Of a DNA stretch of 64,000 nucleotides, positions 33,200 through 46,914 are shown piece after piece. The notes below the pieces were generated by a model, which was given only the letters and a program-made list of their open reading frames with translations, did not search any database and was not told the DNA's origin. Both the position numbers and the translations under genes were made by a program. The DNA comes from Oryzias latipes (Eukaryota; Chordata; Actinopteri; Beloniformes; Adrianichthyidae): contig NC_019862.2 of assembly GCF_002234675.1 (NCBI RefSeq), positions 19,344,796-19,408,795 on the forward strand. Direction: 5' to 3'. The first letter of the stretch is position 1; each line of letters starts with the position of its first letter.

Positions 33200-36100
33200 T
33201 GTTTGTGAATTTTTTGCTTTCTGTTTTATTTTTCATATTCTCAGTCTATTATATAGTTAGGAGAATATTATTTGGCAATAGTGGATCTTTGGCTCCACCT
33301 GCTGTTGAGATATTGCAACACCAGAGGCTGTTTTCAATTTCAGTAAGCCACATGTTGACCTGGGAAGCTGTGGGGGGAAAAAAATCCCTGAAATCTTAGT
33401 TTCACATTTTATAAAGAAGGTGATGTGGCTTAAAAATGCAAAATCACACCAAGAAAAAATGAAATGGGTGACTTGGTATGGATTTAAAATGACAAAACAA
33501 GTAAAATGCAAGAGTATTTAGGATATATTGGGGTTATTGTAAAGTTTCTCCTGACAAACCGTTCAAAGCAAAAATAAATGATCCCTTAAGTTATGTACAG
33601 TGTGACCATTGCTTGGTGCTTTTTTAGTCTAAATTGTGCATTTATGTTGCGGTTTTTAGAACATTTAAGAATAAAAATAGGTACCTTTGGCCTTATTTTT
33701 AAAAAATAAAATGATTGTTCTTTTGTGATCATAATAAATGCAGTCTCAATCATTTTATATAGCTAAAGGTTTAGGCATAATTTCCATAATAAAAAGTTAA
33801 AGCCCCAAATCCTTTTTTCTCTTATTCCTGAATGCCTGATATCCAGCCTTTGTGATTTTTTTAAATGTCACAGTTTCCTCAGTATAACTAACCTTTCTGT
33901 TGGCTATGTCACACATTTTTTGACTCAGACAGTGTAATAATGCAGGAAACAGATTCTGTAGATATGTATCCTTCTGAGTTTGATTCCCCATCTTAAACCA
34001 TGGTCACGAGTGGATCCATAAAGGTTTAAGCACAGACAATTTTCCACAAGTAAGTTTTCTAAAATAAATATTTGCAGAATTTAAACAGAGATCGGGTCAG
34101 AGTGACTTTTTTTAAAGGTCAGTGTGACATCTGAGTTCAGTTATGTCTAAGGATGGGAACTTGGAGAAGTAGAACTTCTGCCCCTCGTGTCACGCCTGCA
34201 GGCTGGACGTCTGAAGGCTTGTAAATCCTGAGCTATCTGCGGTCAGCTGACCAGATTTGGACTGACGCGGTTTGCTTCTAAATTTAAACCGAGTGTTTAC
34301 ATATATGCACCTAAGTACTTCTTGGAATGCCTCCCAGATCGCTCATGGCAACCAATGAAAACGTTTTCCCATCCGCTCTATAAAAGAACAACGTGTGTTT
34401 GTATTGTACCTCTCGAGAAATGTGCGTGAGCCATTTACGTGAATTTCACTTTTGCACTTGGGCCCTCACTCTCCACGCTGTTCTCACTTCCCCATTAACC
34501 TCAGCAATGATCCGGGCTCGTCGTGACCTTTGCATCTGGCTGAGGTCACACAACAAAGTGGTGCATGAGGTAGACAGGGACACAGATGCAACAAAAACAT
34601 ACAATTAAGTCCCAAAAATAACCAGACTGCTGCGTAATGGAATTTCACCTAGGTTGGCCAACTTGAGGGGTCGAGGAAAGTTTTTTTGTTCTGCTCAGGA
34701 GCACACAGAGCACTAGAACTGTAAGAAAGCACCATTTGTGCAGATACACCTAAAACTCCCGCAGGGTGCTGTGCTTGTGCTTCATATTATAATGAATATA
34801 AATGGTAAATTGAGGGAAATACAACAAAACAGCACAGAAACATTATTGCTATGTTAAAACGCCCAATGGAGGATTAAAAAATTTCAAAGGTTTTTGAAGG
34901 TAAATTTTGTCCGTTTTATACATAAAAGCTTACTGTTTTGTAGTTGCACTTATAAATGTGCATATAAATAAAACACCTTTCTTTTTTTTAGTAAAGACAA
35001 ACTCTCAATGCTTTATACCTTTTTGATTTTTTTATTTTTTTTTGCTGCTGTAACCTAAATGCCAGCACAGCTCATCATCCTGGAGTAGTTGTCACTGTGA
35101 AGGAGGATCTACTCTCCTCATGACAGCAGGGTCTGAGCACGGAGCAGAAGCTGTCAGGAACGCCGCCCGTGCATCCCGTTCCTTGTCAGCCTTCAGAGCA
35201 GACAGGAGCACGGCAGGAAGCTGCTGTCACAGACATGAAATACTTGAATCACTGGAGAATGACTGATACGTTACATAAAGAAAGATGTAACAAAAGGATT
35301 AGGTGCTGTTGGTTCACGACGACATGCAACTCTAAATATATCTCCTTTATTTTAAGTCAAAGAAGTCGCAGATCGATATCTAAAGGAACCTTGTGACGAA
35401 AGCAAACTTGTGCCACGTTTGCCTTCTTTCCCCCTATCATTGAGACAAATCATTGTGTTTAAGCCTGACTGTGTTAAATTATTACCAGACTTAAATTCTC
35501 CTAAGACATATGAGGACAAAAAAAACAACAAAAACACTCAGCACAGGAATATAAGAGAATGGGACGTTCTAGAAAGCCCAAACTGCTGAGTGCCACAGAT
35601 GGTTAAAAGTGGAGTGCATTTACCAGCAAAGTCAAGACAATTCTAGCTCTTTTATTACTTATAAAATTAGATTAGATCATAGACTTTGAGTCTGATTGTT
35701 GAGCTTAAAAAAAATACGAACTAAAAGCTTCAATTAGAACCCACAAGGTTTTGCTTTTATTTATTCTTCTTTTTAGAATCATACAGTTTCCCCAAAATAA
35801 AAGTATAACCCCTCAGCTTTTTTCTGCTTATTTAATATAAGCCAAAACAGAAATCCCCACGTTGAAAAGAATATTTATTATTGCCTTCACATTAAATACA
35901 CATTTTCTATAAGTCATGGGTAACAATAAATATTTTTGGGGGATACAATTTAAGTAAGATATGCATGAAAAATGATTGTAAAATACATAGACGTCACAAA
36001 TCAAAGCATTAAAAACACATTTTATTACAAGGGCAGTCCAGCTGCTGAAGCTTAAATATACACGCTGAATCTTTTTACAGTATGTTTTCACAAATTTTCA

Positions 36101-36631
36101 GGCCAAAAAATGCCATCACCAGTAACTGTGGACGTTTATATAAAAATCAGATTGGCACTTATTGTGTAAACACGCACACACACACAAAACAATACAGGAA
36201 GTGTATGATTTTAACAAAAAATGAACAAAAAAAATACATTCAGCGTCACTGTCGGCATTATGTTAGACTATGTATGAAAACTTAATTTGTGCATTTTTTT
36301 TATGTTAAAACAGCAACAAAAAAAAACCCTGAACATTATCAGGATTTGAAAGTGTGCCTTTGCAAAATACTTTGGATTTAAAAAAGTAGCAATGAAAATG
36401 TGATAAGCAGGTGATGAAATGTTGCCTTGGTCTTGTGTTGAGCACCTGATGCAGCACCCCATCGCAGCCAGCCTCATCCACCCAGCTCCCTCTAAAACCC
36501 CACACTCAGCTAGGGGCTTCACGTTCAAATTTTCCACACTTGCTATCCTGAGCCAGGGCCTGGAGTGAACACCATTCCCCTTCAGTTTCACAGCAGTAAA
36601 CAAATGACTTCAGGAGGGGGAGTATGTTTGA
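33200..36631. other. Interval between uchl5 and rgs2, right copy
   Basis: Repeats 16477-19908 at constant offset. No gene recognised beyond the likely rgs2 3' UTR. Confidence 0.5.
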
Positions 36632-37895
36632 CTAGGACTTGATATGCTCTTCCTTTGCTCTTGCAGCTGCAAAGAGTTCTTTGTAGAAGTCGGAATGGAT
36701 GAACCTGGGGTACGCGTTGTTCTCCATGAGGCTGTAGACCTTCTTCTGAGCTGCCAGGAAGCTTGTTGTTGTGGGGTCATCAAGACTCTGAATGATGTTA
36801 TCTCTCGTTTGATAATCCAGGTTTATCTAAAAACAGGAGCAAGCTCAGAATGATCCTCTGGTGTTTTCATTTCTGCCAGACTTACTTTCATTTCTAGAAC
36901 TCGAAAACACTTGAAATGAAATTGACAAATTATTGATTTGTTTACCTCCTTGGGAGCGTCGGGTTTGATGAACTCCTTATACATCTTTTTGGCCTTCGTC
37001 ACTTTTTCTCTGCGTGTTTTCAGCAACTTGAAGTCCTCGCAGGCCATCCAAAACTCGATATTCTCCTCGCAGAACTCTGACTTAAGATATAGGCGGAAGG
37101 CTGTTTTCCCATCTGCAGAGGAAGTAGATAAAGAAGGAGATAGGTGTGAGAGATGAACGCTGGCTGCATTCCCATTACTGGGGAGTAAAGTAGGCGCATG
37201 GGAGAACTATTTTACTGCTGCTAATAAACCGCTTTTATTTAGCTTTTAGTAACTATGTGACCTTTGAGGCTTTTTTATGCAATAATGTTCACCGGAGATG
37301 AATAATACTTACATTTATGGTTGAGTAGTTTGTCTAGTGACTGCGCCCATTGGTTCACGTCATCAACACTTGGCCTGAGGGCAGAGAACAGGATAATTTT
37401 AGCTCAGACAACTACTTGTAATGTCAATACAGATTTTTTTCCACTGATTACCACTGCAGAGTATTCTTAAGTTGTATTAAACCTTTGTCTTGTACATATT
37501 TTGTACATTTCATTATAACTATGTCATGGTTGTTTTCATGAGGGCATGCAATTGCAAAAGGTTTGCATAACTTTGTTAGGTTTAAAAGACACATTTTCTT
37601 TTTTTTTTTTTAAATTTCTCTCACCCGTATGGTTTTTTTCTCCTCAAGGCCAGTCTGGGCTGGGGGTTCCTATTCAGCAGAAACTGGATTTTGTTGTTCC
37701 AGTTTTTCCTTCTGTTAACAAAAAGAGCACCTACGTCAGTGTTTCAAAGACGATCAGTTTTTTCAAACGTTGATCATGATCAGAAATGTCTTGCATAAAT
37801 TGAGCATTGACTTACTTTTTCACCTTCTTCTCTGCAGACATCTCAGTAGGTTTCTCGGTTTCAGTAAAAGCCATGTGGTTGGATACCTCTCTCAT
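36632..37895 (-). CDS. rgs2: Regulator of G-protein signalling 2, right copy
   Basis: Exons 37895-37816, 37711-37625, 37374-37313, 37112-36946 and 36826-36632, exactly 16723 bases from the left copy. I found no difference in the coding exons. Protein features are those given for 19909-21172: basic N terminus, RGS domain and RGS2-type MENNAYPRF. The TATA box (37937-37943) and CRE (38459-38466) are also repeated. Because it lies in the central, difference-free part of the duplicated block, it is probably the same physical gene as the left copy. If long reads across the gap prove otherwise, it would be a very recent tandem duplicate. Confidence 0.85.
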
Positions 37896-38558
37896 AATCC
37901 AGCTCGTTTTCTTCTCCTTTGCCTGTTGGAGCTCTGCTATATAATCTAAGTGGCTGGGGTGGGGGCGGAGGCGGAGCTTAGAACTCAGAGCTATCCTCCC
38001 ATAACTCCAAGGCCCTGAGGCAATGTTGAGGCTCATTCAAGCATAAACATCATCTCTCCGTAGACATCATGTGGGCTGCCAATTTTAAGAGTAGGGGCAG
38101 CACGTGACGCTCATTTCACACACTGAAAATAAAGTTTTGCTGGAAAGTTATCAAGCTAGTTTGTTCTGCTTTAGGCCAGTTTTGTGACTCATTTAGATGA
38201 GAAAAATAATGGATTTTGTTAAGTATCAACAATGGTTATTCTGATGCAATCATTGATCTTAAATTGCCTGTTTTAAAGATTCAAAATGAAAACTACTAAT
38301 TACTGTCAGCCTGCTTTAGCCCTGCCCAAGTGAATGGCTCATTGATGTTTGAAAACACTACTTTCGTCGCTTGTGTTTAGGATGTTACTCAGAAAAGGGT
38401 GCACGTGTGCTGGTATGCAGAAAGACACATTCAGTACAGTCAGGATGATGTGATATGATGACGTCACAGGGTGAGGCTCAAAGAATTTGTGAACGCAAGC
38501 AGGTTTTACTTTAAACTGAATGCCCTAACAAAGCATCTACCAGTTGTATAGATTAAGT

Positions 38559-38985
38559 TAAAGACCCACTCCAATGAAAATTGGGTTTTTGGTGATTTTA
38601 ACATGTTCTTGTAGCATTTTTTGTATGATGGAGGATATATTCTGAAATAAAGAGGAATAAAACTGTTTTCCTGAGTATTTCTTTATTCAGATTGTACAAT
38701 CGGCAGGCCACAAGCTCCCTTCTCTGCTCCATTATGATGCATCTACTTGCAGACAAAAAGATTCACGTCTGTCTTTGTTTTCCCCGTTCGCGCTGGCATC
38801 TGGCTCAAAACTGTAATCCTGCTCAATATGTTCGGTGCACCACTCATGTTAGCCTGGGGTTGCTGAGGAGCTGTAAGCTAGTGGAAGAGAGTGTAGACAA
38901 AGGGTTGATGGGAAATGAGGGCAGGCTTACTCCGCACCAACAGTTCAAACAACTCTGAGAGGAATTTTAAATGAACTTCTGCCGC
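38559..38985 (-). repeat. Dispersed repeat family member, right copy
   Basis: Same as 21836-22262 at constant offset. Confidence 0.58.
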
Positions 38986-41900
38986 TCTACAGAAACCATG
39001 TCCTAGAAAAAAACGTTGTTTTTTTTTTTTTAAATTTGGCTAAAAATGGCATAATCCTAATTAAAATACCTTAAAGGCCTTAATAGGTTAACATTTTTTT
39101 TGTTTTTGTCAGAAAAACTTTGAAACTGTTTCCTTAAAAATTAGGGCCTGGAAATAAACAAATGTCCTACAAAGACCAACATTTAGTTAAGCTTCTTTAG
39201 AAGCTTACAGAACATTGGTAAAAGGTGTTCGTCAAGGACTCCATCCTCCTTTAGCAAATATGTGCTCAAGCTTTTTATAAGTCTAAAGTCAACAACAAAA
39301 ACACTACATGCAAACATGACTACTTTCAAAGCTATCCTGGTGTGATGCTATCTGCAGTTAAAAATGCTAACCGGATATATCTTGTGTGTCTTAAAATACG
39401 ATAGGCTAAGCCTAATGTTCCACGCCCAGTCTTTAGATTGCAACAGCTCTAAAACTGCTAATCTAACTCCAACAAGAAATTTCAACAAGATCAACCTGTC
39501 AACTACTTTACTGGAGGCATTTTTTTGAATGACATGGGTTTTGGATGACGGAAAACTTTCGCTTTGCCGGTAGCATTTTTATCATACTGTTTCAGTGACA
39601 GTCAACCTTGTAGAATCTAAGGGTGTCTCACTATCTTGGAAAAAAATCATGCATTGTTTTGTGACTCTTTAACATTTTACAGATGCTAATCACAGTCTTT
39701 CTAAGGGCAACAGTTGAGTGAAAGTTTGCTGGCATTAAGTTTATTAGCTTTTTTCATCATTAATTACAATTCCCTTACTTACTTGAAAAAAGAAAAACAG
39801 TAAAGAGAACTAATAATGCAACAGCAAGACCAGTCTCATACACTTGGAAACAGATGACCTACAAAATATCCTGCAACCTTGTTAAAATAGTAAAATCCAT
39901 AATTTTTAAAAGCAGATTCTTTTTTTTTTTGTAGTTTGTTTTATTTAAACTTCAAACGGACATGCTCCATAATACCTCATAGATCCTTTAGATCTAAAAT
40001 TTTCAGAGCATTTCACTGTTTGTTCCTTTTCAGATTTTCCATGGGAGTATAGAGCCGTTACTTATCAGGCACCTCTTTGAATGGAATCAACTCCCCCCGC
40101 TTCCCCAATTAAAAAGGCAGATGACATCTCCAGACGTGAAGCCTTTCCTTTTAATTGAGCCTGCAGTTAAAGTTAGCTTGGGTGGGGATGAACTGCGTCT
40201 TTTGTTATGTTGCCATCTAGACTCCTGAAGGTTCTTCTGGAAAGCTTCAAGCATTGTTCCTCACTGTTGTTCTTTGTTCTGCCTCTGCTTCTTGGTGCCC
40301 ATCAACCAGTACATCATCTACTAACTTGTTCAATCTCTTTGTCCAATTGCACATGTATTGGGTGGGTTTTGGGGTTCATTTGCTCTTTTTTTTTGTCTCC
40401 ATCGGATCACTGCAGATGGTCGCCGTATAACTAGGCCTGTTTCTGCTGAGATCTTGTCCATTTAGAGGAGTTTCCTTCTCTATAGTTGCTCTTTTGCATG
40501 TCTGTGGGATTATGCCAAACATTATCTTGCTTATTACTAAAGGCTGCTATTAAAATAAGGCTAGAATAAATTAGCTTTTTTGTGTAAATCTTGATAAATT
40601 TGCATTGAATTTATTTATTTTGCTTTCACATATCTTTTGTCTATTTCCAAATATACTTAAGAGGGATTTCGGTTGTAAATTAGTGCTTAATAAAGTAAAA
40701 CAAATTATTCTCAATAAATTATTTGCTGCTCTAAAACATTCATTTCTAGACCATATTTGAAGGCAAAATAAAGACCCACAGCCTCTTTTTATTTATTAGT
40801 TACATATTAATGTGAATAAATGGACCAAATATTTAATAGCTTTATTTCAAGAATAATGATTATATGAAAAAAACAAACATCTTTGTTGACTTGTTTTCTG
40901 TGCTGAATTTTTCAGATGGGACTCATTCATGAAATAAGCAAATTCCTGAACACACTGTGCGTCATGTACAGACTTGCTTCTGTACATGATGGCATTGCAG
41001 ATGGTTGAACGCCCATATGTTTAATCACAACTAGTGATTGGGATCATATATATGCTGCCAAACCTGCAGGTCGAGTTGGAGGTCTTGCTCAACAGTCACC
41101 ATCCAATCATTTGCATTGGAAGCTGTACCAAGTTAAAATAAAAAATAAAACAAAATAAATAATGATCCTACACTTATTGAGGTGGAAAAACCATAGTTGA
41201 TGAATTCCATTTGAAGGAGAAGCAATATGTTCCCAAAGTGCTTTCCAAAACACAGTGGAGGAAGCCTCGTCCAGTAACAGTGACATCATCTTCCTAAAAC
41301 AGTAAAAGGGCTTTTCTGCTTTGAAGCAGAACACCCAAGAACGAACACATCTTGTTCTACACTATCAGCACCACAGTGCATCTGCGTCACCTGCTTTGGA
41401 GTGTTGTGGTTATGCCTCGCTTGTCTCTATCTCTGAGCAAAAACACAGCGTTCACCTCATGTGTTTATTATGGTGTGCAGACTGTGTGTAAGCAGACGTC
41501 TCTTTAGAAGTGGATGCAGAGCAGAGCCAAGTTTCCACTTAGACACAAGTTTGATCCAGAGAACCTTACACAGGGTTATTTCCAGTACTTGTTTTTTTTT
41601 TTTTTTTAAAGTTTATCTTTTTTCATGTGTTTGTTGGAGATATTAATGAAGCGCTGCTGTGCCAAGTGTTTTTTTTTTATGGACTGAAAGCTCATTACAC
41701 CAAAAACTTAAAAACCAAAGGTCCTTCTAAGTTGTACAAACCTCTAAAATCACACATGCTGCATAAAAGGAACTGGAGATCTCCCCATCTTCCAAGGTTG
41801 AGGCCTAAATATTAAAAAATATTATATTATAAAAAAAAAAAAGAAGTAAGTGCATACATGTGTTCTTGCTGTAACTTCCATTCAAAGGTCAACTAACGGA

Positions 41901-43336
41901 GGAAGAAAATGTTGCCTGCAGTGAGGCTGATTCTGCAGGTAAAAGCAAACCTCAATCTGCAGTTTAGAAAGGTGTGTTGGAAGAGTAATTCCAAGTAAAC
42001 TGTTGATAAAAGCTTGTCACAGAGGAAATGTGTAATGTTATGACTCAAAATGAACAATTACTATTTTCCTTCTTTTTTTAAGATGAAAGGAACTACTATA
42101 ATGTGCAATTTTTCAATTGATGAACAGAAAGACAATAACATGAAAACTGACTTTAAACGTTTTTTTTCAAAAGTTTTCACTAGATTCTACTTTATGATTA
42201 GCCTTAAATGCTTTCAGATTATCATACTTTAATGTTTGTAACAACAACCAAACTGAGAATTGACAACTTTTATGGTGAAAGAAAACACAATCACCTTAAT
42301 CATCATTTGATGGAACTGTGTGGCTCACAACTGCCTGGTTTTCAGTTTTTTTCCAGCTACTCATTACCATCAGATTAGCTACTTTTCAAATATTTTGCCA
42401 ATGAAACAAAAGAATTTGCCAAGGGGAAATTGAAAAAAGTGCATGTTTTCATCCACTGTGCTCGTGCAATATTTAAGGCGGACAGAGACATTGTCAGTTA
42501 ATGACCTTGGTCCTCCAGAATCTTTTAAAGATGACAAGTATGTTCATTAGAAGTGAAAAAGGAGAAACATAAATGACCATAATGGAAAGTCAACATTCTG
42601 GTTTCTGAGATGTAAGCATTTGATTTTTGTTTTGGTCATAAATATTTGCTAAAAGTTACTCAAACTTGTTTTTCTGCACTGATGATTAAACACAAGAACA
42701 GCATAGATTAATGGTCACGCCAAACTGAAGTCAATCTTGTCATATGATTATAAAAATGGAAAAATGTCACTTTAACAAGCACAAAAATATCACTGTGAAA
42801 AGCTGGAGGTGGATGGTACAGCTCTATTGAGGTGTTTGATGCTTTCCATCTTTCAGCTCCACTTCAATAGGTTCACCTTTGCATTGGACAAAAATAAACT
42901 GTGAGCAGAAAAAGGTCAAAGGATGACACAAACCTGAATCGGCATGGACTGATTGATGTCTGTCTGCTCAGTGGGACATGCTCTGCCGTGACAATACTTC
43001 TAAAAACGGTTTCCTTTTTAAGGGTGGCATTCATGCTGTTGCTTTTTATACCAGCCACACCCTGCCACATTGCTACTTTTGTCAGGTCATTTTCTAAAAT
43101 GAATTCTATCCACTTCGACTTGTCACACACATTTATACAAAGAAAACTTGAATATCTATTCCTGCTAATGCAGCTGTGTGACGTAGGAATAGTTTTTACT
43201 TTATTCTTCAGTGATGGAAATTTAGGTTAAGCTTTTCATTCATTGTTTTAAATAATTAAACGATGTGGGCAGATAGCAGTACTTTTTCTTTTTTCTGCTC
43301 TTCTTGATTTATAAAATTGTTGTATTGTCTTGATCT
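38986..43336. other. Intergenic, no gene recognised (right copy)
   Basis: Counterpart of 22263-26621. Differences are small indels and begin after about 39285. Confidence 0.5.
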
Positions 43337-43706
43337 AAAGAAATGAAATGAATTTATTCATCCTCTAAACCCTCTTTGTCCCTTTTCGGGGTGACGGGGC
43401 TGCCTGAGCCTATCCCGGCCACCTGTGGGTGAAGGCAGAGGACATCCTGGACAGGTTGCCAGTCTGTTGCAGGGCCACAATCACACACCCATACACACTC
43501 ACACTTATCAACAATTTAGAGGAACCAATCAACCTATGAAGCATGTTTGTGGACGGTGGGAGGAAGCCGGAGTCCCCGGAGAAAACCCACGCACCCACAG
43601 GGAAAAAAAACTGCAAACTCCGCACAGTAAGGTCCCCCATTGCTGTTCTGTTTCAGGTCCCCCAGCAGGGACTTGAACCAAGCCTTTCTTGGTGTGAGAC
43701 AAGACA
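43337..43706 (-). mobile_element. RTE/Expander-like retrotransposon fragment, right copy
   Basis: Counterpart of 26622-26985. Here GACGGGGCTGCCTGAGCC agrees better with the independent copy at 46850 (CACGGGGCTGCCGGAGCC) than the left copy does. Confidence 0.55.
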
Positions 43707-44012
43707 ATAAATAGTTGAAAATAATTGAAATAAAGTGAATAGAAATAATTGAAATAAAGATCTAGTTAAGAAATAATAAAACGTTTGTTTTTTTTTTTAT
43801 TAAGAAATGAACCAGTTTGAAGAGTTGCTGTCCAGCATTGACCTAAGAGGGGAAAAAAGAAAAAAGACAAGAAACATTTTGAGATTTTTTTTTACTAGTG
43901 TCTTGAGGAAAATAAGAAAAATGTCATAACATTTAGATGGCCCGAGCAGGCTGCCTCCCCATGCCGCAGACCCTCCCAGCTGATTGGCAGCTGTTCTTTT
44001 TTTTTCTTGGTT

Positions 44013-44238
44013 GGGGCTGGGTAGCTCAGCTGGTGAGGTAAAAGATTACAATGCAGGAAACCAGGGTTTATTTCCCGGAGGGGAATCAAACAATGGTAAT
44101 GGGGGGAACATGACCCAGCAAGACCCTTAACGCTACTGCCTCCCGAGCGCGGGTCGCCTGCAGCTCACCATCCCCCAGGGGATGGGTCAAATGTGGAGAA
44201 CAATTTCCCCATTGTGGCATAAATAAAGTATCAAATCT
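44013..44238 (+). mobile_element. tRNA-derived SINE, right copy
   Basis: Counterpart of 27286-27512. It has CCCCCAGGGGATGGG, which equals the related SINE tail at 62699-62713, whereas the left copy has lost bases here (CCCCAGGGATGGG). Confidence 0.75.
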
Positions 44239-44449
44239 TAGGATCGCTGCTTTCGAGCATGACCCATCACTAACGGCTAAGAAGGAACACTGATATGTGT
44301 TTATGACATAAAGATTGTCAGGAAAAAAGTGGCAATTGTTTTTATCAGGCTGCATTCCCTTGACCAAATTTCAATGATTTGCTTTGTCTCATCATTGCTT
44401 CATGTCTGTCCGCAGGTTATGGTTGCTACCTTTCTCTTGTGTTTACATC

Positions 44450-44740
44450 CTGTAATGCCCATCCACGGTGCTTCAGTTGTTCCGCTTTGAGCATGGAGCC
44501 TATTCAGACTGAGAAATCCTCAAAGCAGACCTGAGCTCAGTACAACTGAAGTTCGATTCCAACTGGAATTCCAACTGGAATCGAACTGAGATCACCTTAA
44601 AAGATGCATACGAGAGCGGTTCCTGGTGCCGGACCAGGGTCTGCTTGGGTGTATTCAGACTGAAAATATGTTCCGGATTATCAGGGGAAATGAACTCTGG
44701 TTTAGTTAAAGCGGACCAAATGTAATAAATACACCCTTAG
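44450..44740. repeat. Dispersed repeat with GTGTATTCAGACTG motif
   Basis: Contains TATTCAGACTGAGAAATCC and GGTGTATTCAGACTGA. The inner phrases (AGTTGTTCCGC, TCAGGGGAAATGAACTC) also occur, inverted or related, in the transposon-like block at 55060-55996. Likely a partial relative of that element. Confidence 0.45.
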
Positions 44741-45117
44741 TTTAAGTGTTAAAGGTTTTTAAATAACTGTTTATTTTAAGGAACAACATTTATATTTTTT
44801 ACATTTAACTCATATGGAGAATTTAGGAAAAAATGGGTTAGTAAAATTGGGTTTCTAAGTTTTTACATATCTAACCTATTCAACTTCAACTTAATGAATT
44901 AATGATTTGCCAACTCACAGCACACCAGTTTAGCTGTGCCAGAGTCCAACCCAAAAGTACTGCTCGTTTAGTAATTGGGATTGCTGTGGTGCACTGGCCA
45001 CTGGTCCGCCTTGTGGAGGTGTGTCACCGGTACTCATAAACAGGATTGTATTTAGTCATCGAAAGCCATGATAGATCTCAAGGTCACCAGAAGAAGTAGA
45101 CAATACCCCCTAATGCA

Positions 45118-45800
45118 TGGGGTTATTTCATCGACAACAGACTGAGCTGGAAGAGCAATAGCACTGCTGTGTATAAGAAGGCCAGCAGCAGACTCCACTT
45201 CCTGAGGAGGCTGAGGTCCTTCAACGTGTGCAGCAAGATGCTTGAAATATTTTACCAGTCTGTTGTGGCCAGCACTCTGTTCTTCTCGGTGGTCTGCTGG
45301 GGGGGCAGCATATCTGCTAGGGACAGCAATAGACTGAACAAACTGATCCGAAGAGCTGGCTCTGTAATTGGTTGCAAAATGGACACATTTGAATCTGTGA
45401 TGGAGAGGAGGACTTTAAATAAGCTCGTATCCATCATGGATAATCCTGAGCACCCTCTCCATCCTGTACTGGATGGTCAGAGGAGCTCCTTCTCCAACAG
45501 GCTAAGGCAGCTTCGCTGTCACACCAACCGCTTCAGGAGATCTTTCATACCTCACTCCATTGGACTCTATAACTTGTCATCCATGTGCAACAGATAAAGT
45601 CATTTATGGTCCGTCTATTTTCTCTCTCCTGATGTGGCATGCAATACGACTGTTCTAATTCACTGATGTTTCTTTCCGATTGATTGTTCTGGTTCTCTGT
45701 CATCTATTGTGTGTATGTTTGTATCTTGAGCCTAACGCCGACCCTGCAACAACTGAATTTCCCAAGCTGGGATCAATAAAGTATCTTTATCTTTATCTAT
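45118..45800 (+). mobile_element. L2-type LINE, 3' end
   Basis: The open frame ends at the stop at 45597 and matches the C-terminal part of L2-clade reverse transcriptases: SSRLHFLRRLRSFNVCSKML, VCWGGSISARD, NKLIRRAGSVIG, ERRTLNKLVSIMDN, HPLHP and RFRRSFIPHSI. It is followed by a short 3' UTR with GAATTTCCCAAGCTGGGATC, then AATAAAGTATCTTTATCTTTATC, the short tandem tail typical of L2. It is 5'-truncated: no endonuclease and no RT catalytic FADD motif. Confidence 0.85.
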
Positions 45801-46311
45801 TTGTTAGCTGTGTCCACGCAGTGATGATAAAAAGCGTTAATGATTGGAGCCATGGACTGCAAGCCATCAACCCCCTGTTGGCATGGCACAGCCCAGCTAG
45901 TGTTCCATGTGTAAGCCCAAAATTTTGGCCACTACGGTAATGGTAATAGTTCATTTTGAGTCATAACATTGCACATTCCCATTGTGACAAGCATTTATCA
46001 ACAGTTCACTTGGAATTACTCCAGTTTTCCAACACACCTTTTTTAGTTGCAGATTGAGGCTTGCTTTTACCTGCAGGCAATTTTTTCTTCCACAATTACT
46101 TGAACTTAGAATGCAAGTTACAGCAAGAGCAGGGACATGTATCCAGTTACTACATTTTTTAATACTGCCAAAATGTCCAAAGTTATGCCTCAACTTTGGA
46201 AGGCAGGGAGGCCTCCAGTTACTTTTGTGCAGCATTTGTGATTTTAGAGGTTTGTTTAAATTGGAATGGACATCGTTTTTTAAGTTCTTGGTGAGCTTTC
46301 AGTTCATATAA

Positions 46312-46333
46312 AAAAACACACACACACACACAC
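46312..46333. repeat. (CA)n microsatellite
   Basis: Pure CA dinucleotide run preceded by an A tract. Confidence 0.8.
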
Positions 46334-46802
46334 AAAAAAAACCTTTGGCCCTGCAGTGCTTCATTGTGGTTGCAGTGATCGCTCTCATGTTTGTCGTGGT
46401 ACTGTTATTTGGTTCTTAGAATAATATACTTGTGCTGCGAACTCAAAACATGCCAGACTACACGGTGATGCTAATTGTTTGAGATTACAATGCAAGTAAA
46501 CACCACTGTCTATTGTACTGGTGTACGTTGTTATTGTTCTGGGTTACAAATAGAAAAGTAACTATTTTAATTGTTGAGCAAATAGCCAGTTCATTTTTGG
46601 CACAGTTTGCCACAGATGGTGAGTGGTAATTAAGCCTCTAAGTAGTCTGGACTTTGGGGAAATCTATGTTTTAACGCCGTCTCACAATATGCCGACCGTC
46701 TGTTTTCTTAAGTTACAAGTTTCCTAGCATGCCAGATAGACAGGACCTCTGCTTTTCAGTTTATAAAAAATGCTCCATCAAAATTCACCATTATACTCTT
46801 TA

Positions 46803-46903
46803 TTTTTTTTTCATTCATTCATTTTCTTAACCGCTTTTCCCTTTAGGGGTCACGGGGCTGCCGGAGCCTATCCCGGCCACATGTGGGCGAAGGCAGGGGA
46901 CAC
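46803..46903 (-). mobile_element. Short 5'-truncated retroposon with 11-bp target-site duplication
   Basis: Flanked by TATACTCTTTA at 46792-46802 and 46904-46914. Minus-strand reading ends in GAAAATGAATGAATG plus an A tract. The body GGTCACGGGGCTGCCGGAGC matches the repeat at 26622-26985 and 43337-43706. An insertion of only about 100 bp. Confidence 0.75.
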
Positions 46904-46914
46904 TATACTCTTTA

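Larger units (their letters stand above)
28687..44413 (+). repeat. Right copy of the 15.7-kb direct duplication
   Basis: Starts exactly at the N gap, inside the RTE LINE. It ends at TCTGTCCGCA (44404-44413), where the left copy runs into the gap, and then continues into sequence not seen on the left. The indels that break reading frames lie mostly in its first 2 kb. Confidence 0.93.

Noticed and set aside
19909-37895. A genuine recent tandem duplication of rgs2
   Set aside because: Possible in principle, but the gap position, complementary unique flanks and end-clustered errors fit an assembly overlap better.
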